DNA of 5,077 nt, taken from Acidobacteriota bacterium (lineage in GTDB: Bacteria; Acidobacteriota; Terriglobia; UBA7540). This document shows, piece after piece, positions 1 to 5,077 of this stretch. The DNA is taken from positions 1-5,077 of the forward strand of contig JAJYJL010000758.1 in assembly GCA_021789565.1 (NCBI GenBank), given 5' to 3'. Numbering within the stretch: the stretch's first letter is position 1; each line of letters begins with the position of its first letter. A model generated the notes under the pieces. The model was given only the letters and a program-made list of their open reading frames with translations, was not told the origin of the DNA and did no database searches. The translations under genes and the position numbers were made by a program.

Positions 1-1
1 A

Positions 2-2803
2 GTCGCGGTCACTGAAGAACGCTACCGACTGCTTTTCGAAAGAAGCCTCGCGGGAGCTTATAGGACAAGTCTGGACGGACGTATCCTGGATTGCAACGTT
101 GCCTTTTGCCTGATGTTCGGGTACACCACGCGTGAGGAAGTGATTGGCCAATCGGTCGAGGTGGGTTATCTGGATCCTGCGGATCGCGACCAATTCATCG
201 CTCGACTTCAAAGTGAAAAGACTCTGACGAACTTCGAGCAGCGTCTCCGTCGAGCAGACGGATCGACGATTACTGTTCTGAATAGCGCGACTCTTGTTGA
301 AGAGGGCGCAGAGTTATTCGTCAGAGGCGCTTTGACGGACATAACCGAGCTTAGAAACGTGGAGCAAGAGCAGCGACGATTAGCAGCGATTGTGCGTTGT
401 TCGGAAGACGCCATCCTCTCCTTGACGCTTGAGGGCAAGATCGAAACCTGGAATGCAGGTGCACAGCGGATCTTTGGATACAGCGCAGCGGAGATCATCG
501 GTCAGCCGATCTCACATATCGCCCCAAGCGATCGCATGGAGGAATTCCTCGGGATACTGAAAGAAATCCGAGACGGGCACGAGGAACATCGCGAAACGAT
601 TAGAAGGCGCAAGGATGGAAGGTGTATTGACATTGCTTTGTCTTCTTCTCCCATAACGGATGCTGCTGGTGCTGTGATTGGGTGTGCCGCAATTGTGCAG
701 GACATCACCGAACGGAAAACGGCGGAAAGGGCTTTGCAGAAGTCGAAGGATCAATACCGGCTTCTGTTCGACAGCAACCCGGTTCCGATGTGGGTATTTG
801 ACCGGTCTACTCTGCGATTTCTTGCCGTAAACAAAGCCGCAGTTTTACAGTACGGGTACTCAGAGCAAGATTTCATGAGTATGACCATAAGAGATATTCG
901 TCCTGAGAGCGACATTCCAGAGTTTCTGAAAGAGATAGAGAAGCGACACAGCGGTCTTCAACCCCGCACAGTATGGAAGCACCGCCGGAAGAACGGATCA
1001 ATTTTAGATGTCGAGATTGTCGGTCACGACCTGGACTTCCACGGAAAGGATGCAGAACTGATAGCGGCCTTTGATGTATCTGAGCAGAACAGAGCCTACG
1101 CTGCGGCCCGCGATGCCGAAGGGAAATATCGCGGCATCTTCGAACATGCGGTCCTCGGTATCTTTCAAGCAACACCCGACGGGCGTCTGACGGCGATTAA
1201 CCAAGCTCTGGCCATCATGCACGGATATACCACCGCCGAGGAAATGTTGGCAGGTATATCCGATGTTAGCCAACAAATCTTTGTCGAACCTAATCGGATC
1301 ATTGAATTGAGCTGCAAAGCTCTGGAAGAGGGTGTAGTGCGTGGCGAAGAAGTCGAAGTCTATCGCAAAGACCGGTCTCGACTCTGGACCAAATTGAATT
1401 TGCGCGCGGTTCGTGACGCTACGGGTGATGTTGTAAGTTTCGAGGGCACCGTCGAAGACATCACAGACCGCAAAGATGCCGAAGCGCGGATTCAACGTCT
1501 GGCATACTATGATGCACTCACGGATCTGCCGAACAGGATCCTGTTCATGGATCGCTTGGCGATAGGACTTGCCGGTTCTCGCAGGAGACACGAAAAATTA
1601 GCCTTGTTATTCGTCGATCTTGACCGGTTCACCGTCATCAACGATTCACTGGGCCGTTTCGTCGGCGATCAAATCCTCCAACAGGTAGCCCAAAGGTTCC
1701 GGCAAGCAATACGTGAGCAGGATACCGTTGCCCGGATGGGAAGCGACGAATTCGGGATTTTTCTGAACGGGGTGCATGATTTGGCGGCTGCAGGGGTGAC
1801 CGCACGTCGATTGATGGAGCTTCTAGCTCTTCCATTTGAAGTCGAAGGCCGGATAGTGAACCTTGGCTGCAGCATCGGCATCAGTGTGTTTCCGCAGCAT
1901 GGAGCGGACGCTGACAGTCTCATCACAAATGCAGAAGCTGCGATGCATTGTGCCAAAGAGGAGGGACGGGATTCATTTCGGTTTTTCGTGGAAAAAATGA
2001 ATGGCAAAGCGACGGAACAATTGGCACTCGAATCCGGACTACGTACTGCCCTTGCGAATCATGAATTCTTCCTCGTCTATCAACCAGAAATCAACCTGGC
2101 GAGTGGAAGAATGACCGCAATGGAAGCACTGATTCGCTGGAGACACCCTGAGTTGGGGTTGGTGCCGCCTGATAAGTTCATTCGCATCGCTGAGAATACT
2201 GGACTCATCTTGCCCATCGGCGAATGGGTATTGAGAACGTCATGCAGACAGCTTCGACAATGGCGTTCTGAAGGACTGTCGATTGTACCCATGGCGGTCA
2301 ATGTCTCCGCTGTTCAATTTCGAAATGACAATTTCTGCTCCCTGGTCCGAGAAGTACTTCGCGCCTTTGATTTACCAGCTGAGTACCTAGAGTTAGAACT
2401 GACTGAGGGCATGCTGCTTTCTAACGCTGACCAGACTTTGCGGGTGCTGAGCGAACTGAAAGACATGGGAGTACGGGTTGCGATCGACGACTTTGGAACC
2501 GGGTACTCCAGTCTGAGTTACCTCAAACAGTTTCGAGTCGATAAATTGAAAATCGACCGATCCTTCGTAAAAGACTTGCCGGACGATGGAGACGATGCTG
2601 CGATTACAACTGCAATCATCGGCATGGCTAAGAGTCTGAATCTTAAAGTCATTGGGGAGGGCGTGGAAACGGAGGAGCAATTGACATTTCTGCGCGAACG
2701 ACAATGCGATGAAGTTCAGGGCTACTACTTCAGCAAACCCATCCCGCCGGATGAAATAGAAGCGAAGTTAAGATCTCTTATGGCGAACCGCATCAACGCC
2801 TGA
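2..2803 (+). CDS. PAS-PAS-PAS-PAS-GGDEF-EAL cyclic-di-GMP signalling protein, probable phosphodiesterase (5' partial)
   Basis: The frame is open from base 2 to the TGA at 2801-2803 (933 visible residues, numbered here from base 2). The ATG at 113 lies inside a PAS domain whose first strands (EERYRLLFERS at about residue 5) are encoded upstream, so the true start is before the window. PAS domains lie at about 5-118, 125-240, 250-362 and 373-490; the first, second and fourth end in DIT(E/D)-type linkers and the third in DVSEQ. GGDEF follows at about 495-655 and EAL at about 674-925. The EAL domain has all expected metal and catalytic residues: E708 (EAL), N767, E802, D829-D830 (DDFGTGYSSL), K850, E886 and Q906. 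The GGDEF signature is GSDEF (580-584), with T544 in place of the usual Lys of the FK motif and R552 in place of the usual His; metal-binding D539, base-contacting N547 and D556, and an inhibitory-site RxxD (571-574) remain. Inference: it hydrolyses c-di-GMP to pGpG, with PAS sensing and possibly GTP binding as inputs. No transmembrane segment is visible in the part present. Confidence 0.95.
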   Translation, partial: VAVTEERYRLLFERSLAGAYRTSLDGRILDCNVAFCLMFGYTTREEVIGQSVEVGYLDPADRDQFIARLQSEKTLTNFEQRLRRADGSTITVLNSATLVEEGAELFVRGALTDITELRNVEQEQRRLAAIVRCSEDAILSLTLEGKIETWNAGAQRIFGYSAAEIIGQPISHIAPSDRMEEFLGILKEIRDGHEEHRETIRRRKDGRCIDIALSSSPITDAAGAVIGCAAIVQDITERKTAERALQKSKDQYRLLFDSNPVPMWVFDRSTLRFLAVNKAAVLQYGYSEQDFMSMTIRDIRPESDIPEFLKEIEKRHSGLQPRTVWKHRRKNGSILDVEIVGHDLDFHGKDAELIAAFDVSEQNRAYAAARDAEGKYRGIFEHAVLGIFQATPDGRLTAINQALAIMHGYTTAEEMLAGISDVSQQIFVEPNRIIELSCKALEEGVVRGEEVEVYRKDRSRLWTKLNLRAVRDATGDVVSFEGTVEDITDRKDAEARIQRLAYYDALTDLPNRILFMDRLAIGLAGSRRRHEKLALLFVDLDRFTVINDSLGRFVGDQILQQVAQRFRQAIREQDTVARMGSDEFGIFLNGVHDLAAAGVTARRLMELLALPFEVEGRIVNLGCSIGISVFPQHGADADSLITNAEAAMHCAKEEGRDSFRFFVEKMNGKATEQLALESGLRTALANHEFFLVYQPEINLASGRMTAMEALIRWRHPELGLVPPDKFIRIAENTGLILPIGEWVLRTSCRQLRQWRSEGLSIVPMAVNVSAVQFRNDNFCSLVREVLRAFDLPAEYLELELTEGMLLSNADQTLRVLSELKDMGVRVAIDDFGTGYSSLSYLKQFRVDKLKIDRSFVKDLPDDGDDAAITTAIIGMAKSLNLKVIGEGVETEEQLTFLRERQCDEVQGYYFSKPIPPDEIEAKLRSLMANRINA
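1478..1966 (+). other. Degenerate GGDEF domain (GSDEF signature, RxxD I-site kept)
   Basis: This sub-feature of the signalling gene covers about residues 493-655. The opening DALTDLPNR motif (D504) and the VDLDRF metal-binding strand (D539, D541) are normal. The second Gly of the signature is Ser (S581), the phosphate-contacting Lys after DxxxF is Thr (T544), and the usual GHxxGD is GRFVGD. The allosteric product-binding RxxD (R571, D574) sits five residues before the signature, the standard spacing. Known precedent: Caulobacter PdeA (CC3396) has a degenerate GEDEF domain that binds GTP and activates its neighbouring EAL domain. By analogy this domain is more likely regulatory than catalytic, but weak cyclase activity cannot be excluded from sequence alone. 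Confidence 0.85.
2021..2776 (+). other. EAL phosphodiesterase domain with complete catalytic set
   Basis: This sub-feature of the signalling gene covers about residues 674-925. Motifs in order: MEALIRW (E708), VNVSAVQF (N767), ELELTEG (E802), AIDDFGTGYSSL (D829, D830 and the loop-6 region), DKLKID (K850), GEGVET (E886, E889) and VQGYYFSKP (Q906). The spacing between these residues agrees with active EAL enzymes such as RocR to within a few residues. No catalytic position is lost, so this should be a working c-di-GMP-specific phosphodiesterase. Confidence 0.92.
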
Positions 2804-2916
2804 ACGATCAGGTGCGCGCCGAAGCCGCACGCCCAACGCGACGAGGGACGATACCACTCAGCTGTCTTCTTGCAATAAACTTCCAAAATGGGTGGGTACA
2901 GCTGAATGCATGTTGC

Positions 2917-2943
2917 CAGTGACGCCGATACGCGAAGTCACGG
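2917..2943. repeat. Weaker imperfect inverted repeat GTGAC-13 nt-GTCAC
   Basis: GTGAC at 2919-2923 pairs with GTCAC at 2937-2941 across a 13-base loop. Adding the flanking CC (2916-2917) and GG (2942-2943) gives seven pairs with one bulged A. Short arms like these can arise by chance in a sequence of this composition. It is listed because it shares the small gap with the stronger palindrome 74 bases further on. Confidence 0.3.
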
Positions 2944-2992
2944 CATATTTGAGTTGGCGCAAAAGCGGGCCTCCTCAATGCGCGTCGCGAGA

Positions 2993-3015
2993 TTCCGTAA
3001 TGGCCGTATACGGAA
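2993..3015. repeat. Inverted repeat TTCCGTA-9 nt-TACGGAA containing palindrome CCGTATACGG
   Basis: Perfect 7-bp arms lie at 2993-2999 and 3009-3015, separated by 9 bases. Inside, CCGTATACGG (3004-3013) is a perfect 10-bp palindrome. The pentamer CCGTA therefore occurs twice directly (2995-2999 and 3004-3008, 9 bases apart) and once inverted (TACGG, 3009-3013). Such an arrangement could be an operator for a dimeric regulator or a tyrosine-recombinase core or element end. It ends about 10-15 bases before HsdR-like coding sequence begins. There is no T-run, so it is not an intrinsic terminator. Its function is not known from the sequence. Confidence 0.7.
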
Positions 3016-3022
3016 CTGCTAA

Positions 3023-4303
3023 GTTGTCGCCGATCCCGGTGAGACGAAGACGGACACCTACGAGAAGAAGGCAAAGGAGAAGTTCATCAAAGAGCCGGCG
3101 ACGATGAAGCTGCTGGTGGTGGTGGACAAGCTGCTGACCGGTTTCGATGCGCCACCGTGCACCTATCTGTATATCGACAAGTCGATGCAGGATCACGGAC
3201 TCTTCCAGGCCATTTGCCGGACCAATCGGCTGGATGGAGACGACAAGGATTTCGGGTACATCGTCGACTACAAGAATCTGTTTCAGCGAGTCGAAAATGC
3301 TTTGTCGGTTTACGCCTCAGAGCTGGACCACAGCGCGGGCGGACCGCCGCCGGAAGCACTGATTCAGGGCCGGCTGACCAAGGGGCGGGAACGGCTGGAG
3401 AATGCCTTGGAAATGCTGGGAGCGCTATGCGAGCCGGTGGAGCCGCCGAAGGGCGAGTTGGAGTATATCCACTATTTCTGCGGAAACACGGAGATTTCGT
3501 CCGACCTGGAAGAGCACGAGCCGCAACGGGTTGCGTTTTACAAGGCGACTGCATCACTGGTTCGCTCTTACGCCAACATTGCCGATGAACTGGAAAGCGC
3601 GGGTTACAGCGCCGGCGACATTGCTCGGATTAAGATGCAGCTTGCCTATTATTTGGACTTGCGGGAAACGATTCGGCGAGCGAGCGGCGAGAGCCTGGAT
3701 GTGAAGGCGTATGAGGCCGACATGCGCCACTTGATCGATACCTATATCGAAGCCGACGAACCGCGCAAGATTTCACCATTCGACGGCATGGGATTGGTCG
3801 ATCTGATCGTGGAGACCGGGATCGGCCAAGCCATCGCGTCCCAGCTGGGCAGCCTGAAGGGCAACAAGGAGGCAATTGCCGAGACGATTGAGAGCAATGT
3901 CCGACGAAAGATCATCAAGGAACAGCTGACCGATCCCGCGTATTACGAGACAATGTCCGCACTGCTTGAGGAGATCATTGCGGTCCGCAAGACCAAAGCG
4001 ATCGAATACGAAGAATACCTGAAACGGATCGCGGAATTGGCAAAGTACGTCACGGCCGGCCATGCGGACGATACTCCCAAAGATCTGAGCACGCCTGGGT
4101 TACGCGCCCTTTACAACAACCTTGGCAAGAATGCCGATCTAGCGGTCCGAATTGATGTAGCTGTGAAACACGCTCGTCACGATGCCTGGCGCGAGCATTC
4201 GGCACGGGAGATGGTGATCAAACAAGCGCTGTACGAAATCCTCCGCGACGAAGCGGAGGTGGAGCGCGTCTTTTTGATCATCAAAGGGCAAAGAGAGTAC
4301 TGA
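3023..4303 (+). pseudogene. hsdR: Type I restriction endonuclease R subunit (HsdR), 3' remnant lacking nuclease and most helicase motifs
   Basis: HsdR is the ATP-dependent translocase and nuclease of type I restriction complexes (R2M2S). Only its C-terminal part is here: 426 codons after an in-frame TAA at 3020-3022, against roughly 1000 residues for the family. HsdR-like sequence is recognisable from about 3029 (ADPGETKTD, then KEKFIKEPATMK), before the first ATG at 3104. Numbered from that ATG, the helicase motif V region LLTGFDAP is at 10-17 and motif VI QAICRTNR at 35-42, followed by GYIVDY and a long helical C-terminal domain (FDGMGLVDLIVETG near 226) with a typical end, IIKGQREY. Missing are the PD-(D/E)xK nuclease, the Walker A and DExx motifs and everything between. 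The nearest Shine-Dalgarno-like run (AAAGGAG, about 3073-3079) is too far from the ATG to serve it well. Inference: it cannot cleave or translocate DNA alone. The open 1.2 kb suggests recent truncation or selection on the remaining domain. Confidence 0.88.
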
Positions 4304-4305
4304 TG
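4301..4305 (+). promoter_or_regulatory. TGATG stop/start overlap between hsdR remnant and metallopeptidase
   Basis: The TGA of hsdR (4301-4303) shares its last base with the ATG of the metallopeptidase (4303-4305). This is a typical translational-coupling junction: the ribosome terminating on hsdR can reinitiate. The upstream purine run (GGGCAAAGAGAG) is a poor Shine-Dalgarno match. If the coupling is essential, expression of the second gene depends on translation of the hsdR remnant. Confidence 0.7.
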
Positions 4306-5019
4306 GAGACGACGCTCACGCTCGGTTCGATTGTCGCCGATCTAGTGCGGAAGGACAACAAGAACGTCCACCTCAGCGTTTATCCTCCATCGGACCGGGT
4401 CAGGATCTCCGCACCGACACGCATGAATGTTGATGCGGTACGCGCCTTTGCCGTGTCGAAGTTAGTTTGGATTAAGGCGCAGCAAAAGCAAATTCTCTCT
4501 CAGGAGCGCGAAGCGCCACACGAATACCTTGAACGTGAAAACCACTATGTGTGGGGGAAGCGTTACCTCCTGCGGATCGTTGAGCGAGACGGACCGCTAC
4601 GAATCGAGCTAAAGGCGCGACGGTTGGTTTTGGAACTCCGGCCCGGCACGGCCATCGAGCGCAGGGAGAAGATTCTGGATGCGTGGTACCGCGCGCAATT
4701 GAGAGAAGCTGCCATACCGCTCATAGCGAAATGGGAGCCACGGTTTACCGTCAGAGTGGACAGGCTGTTCATTCAGCGCATGAAGACAAAGTGGGGTAGC
4801 TGCAGTCGGGTCGCCCGAGCCATACGGTTGAACACAGAGTTGGCCCAAAAACCGCGGGAATGCCTGGAGTACATCGTGGTTCACGAGTTGGTTCACATGC
4901 TTGAGCCAAATCACGGCGCAGGCTTCGTGGATCGCATGGATAGGGCGATGCCACCGTGGCGGCAATACCGTCGGAAGCTGAACCAACTGCCTATTCGGCA
5001 TGAGAATTGGTTGTATTAG
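4303..5019 (+). CDS. YgjP/SprT-like zinc metallopeptidase (COG1451-type)
   Basis: This is a complete 238-residue protein, a normal length for the YgjP-like (DUF45, WLM/SprT-like) family. Zinc-site residues are clear: HELVH at 194-198 gives H194, E195 and H198, and the following EPNH supplies H204 as probable third ligand. The family signature KTKWGSCS is at 161-168, and the preceding AWYRAQL segment and following IRLNTELAQKP are also characteristic. No signal peptide or membrane helix is visible, so it should be cytoplasmic. The ATG at 4303 overlaps the hsdR stop by one base (TGATG) and has only a weak purine-rich AAGAGAG upstream, so translation is probably coupled to hsdR. Such genes are often found beside hsdR in type I restriction loci; their role there and their substrate are not established to my knowledge. 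It appears intact although hsdR is truncated. Confidence 0.93.
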   Translation: METTLTLGSIVADLVRKDNKNVHLSVYPPSDRVRISAPTRMNVDAVRAFAVSKLVWIKAQQKQILSQEREAPHEYLERENHYVWGKRYLLRIVERDGPLRIELKARRLVLELRPGTAIERREKILDAWYRAQLREAAIPLIAKWEPRFTVRVDRLFIQRMKTKWGSCSRVARAIRLNTELAQKPRECLEYIVVHELVHMLEPNHGAGFVDRMDRAMPPWRQYRRKLNQLPIRHENWLY

Positions 5020-5077
5020 GTGTAGGCACGTATCGCAAAGATGGCCGCGCGGAGTTCGATGGTATCCACCCTGACCC
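5016..5077 (-). CDS. Possible 3' end of a convergent unknown gene (partial)
   Basis: On the minus strand a frame is open from the window edge to a TAA at 5018-5016, giving a C-terminus that reads VDTIELRAAIFAIRAYT. The helix-like composition is protein-like. The stop would interlock with the metallopeptidase TAG (5017-5019), a common tail-to-tail arrangement. Only about 19 codons are visible and no family is recognised. A + strand frame over the same bases is also open, so this call is weak. Confidence 0.25.
   Translation of the reverse strand, partial: VRVDTIELRAAIFAIRAYT

Larger units (their letters stand above)
2804..3022. other. Gap without a convincing gene, holding two inverted repeats; 5' boundary of hsdR remnant
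   Basis: All three forward frames contain stops here or give arginine-rich, family-less peptides. A frame opening with ATG at 2892 runs antiphase into hsdR, so it is probably chance. The minus strand gives a short open frame (2808-3074) of low-complexity Arg/Ser/Ala composition with no motif I recognise. Two inverted repeats are present: GTGAC/GTCAC arms at 2919-2923 and 2937-2941, and the stronger TTCCGTA/TACGGAA pair at 2993-3015. No good sigma-70 promoter and no stem followed by a T-run were found. Because HsdR-like sequence starts abruptly at its right edge, the gap may be the relic of an inserted or rearranged element, but no transposase or integrase coding sequence survives in it. Confidence 0.6.

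Noticed and set aside
113..115. ATG at 113 as the start of the PAS-GGDEF-EAL protein
   Set aside because: The frame is open back to base 2 and the upstream codons encode the first strands of a PAS domain, so this Met is internal.
1004..1591. 195-codon minus-strand open frame
   Set aside because: It lies wholly inside the well-supported PAS4-GGDEF coding region and shows no domain of its own.
2812..2830. Hairpin GTGCG/CGCAC after the EAL gene as an intrinsic terminator
   Set aside because: The stem is only five pairs and no T-run follows.
2986..3023. Tn3-family-like 38-bp terminal repeat ending in GCTAAG
   Set aside because: The inner end resembles the family's CTAAG, but the outer end lacks GGGG and no partner repeat or transposase is present.
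2808..3074. 88-codon minus-strand open frame over the gap
   Set aside because: It has Arg/Ser/Ala-rich composition and no motif, and it overlaps the hsdR-homologous bases; most likely a chance frame.
3059..3106. AAAGGAG run as ribosome binding site for the hsdR remnant ATG at 3104
   Set aside because: It sits about 24 bases before the ATG, too far for normal spacing, and lies within sequence that still reads as HsdR.
2892..3107. 71-codon + strand open frame over the gap
   Set aside because: Its second half is an Arg/Ser-rich antiphase reading of hsdR sequence and its first half matches no family I know.
3087..3557. 156-codon minus-strand open frame
   Set aside because: Its Pro/Arg/Ala/Ser-rich translation is typical of the antisense of a GC-rich gene; the + strand HsdR motifs explain these bases.

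Overview
The window looks like a bacterial chromosome segment of moderate GC. Two complete reading frames run to their natural stops on the + strand, plus one truncated gene, with a roughly 220-base break between the first and second. The gene types (multi-PAS GGDEF-EAL signalling protein, type I restriction subunit, YgjP-type metallopeptidase) occur in many Proteobacteria, Acidobacteria and related soil or aquatic groups. Nothing in the sequence fixes the genus.

Layout: (1) Bases 2-2803 hold the 3' part of a large cyclic-di-GMP signalling gene. It starts before the window and encodes four visible PAS domains, a degenerate GGDEF domain (GSDEF) and an EAL domain with every catalytic residue in place. 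It is most likely a PAS-controlled c-di-GMP phosphodiesterase. (2) Bases 2804-3022 have no convincing gene. They carry two inverted repeats, the stronger built from three copies of the pentamer CCGTA, ending next to the point where restriction-enzyme homology begins. (3) Bases 3023-4303 are the C-terminal portion of a type I restriction endonuclease R subunit (HsdR). The nuclease domain and most of the helicase motor are missing; the rest is open to its natural stop. (4) Bases 4303-5019 are a complete YgjP/SprT-like (COG1451-type) zinc metallopeptidase gene, overlapping the hsdR stop by one base (TGATG). (5) The last 58 bases may contain the 3' end of a convergent minus-strand gene.

The signalling gene and the hsdR-ygjP pair look functionally unrelated. 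The pair is the tail of a type I restriction locus whose front was removed, leaving the metallopeptidase as the one intact member in view. No hsdM, hsdS, transposase, integrase, tRNA, rRNA or CRISPR array is visible. I do not see a convincing new system. The points most worth a second look are the palindrome at the hsdR breakpoint, the intact metallopeptidase behind a decapitated hsdR, and the mixed active and degenerate sites of the c-di-GMP protein.
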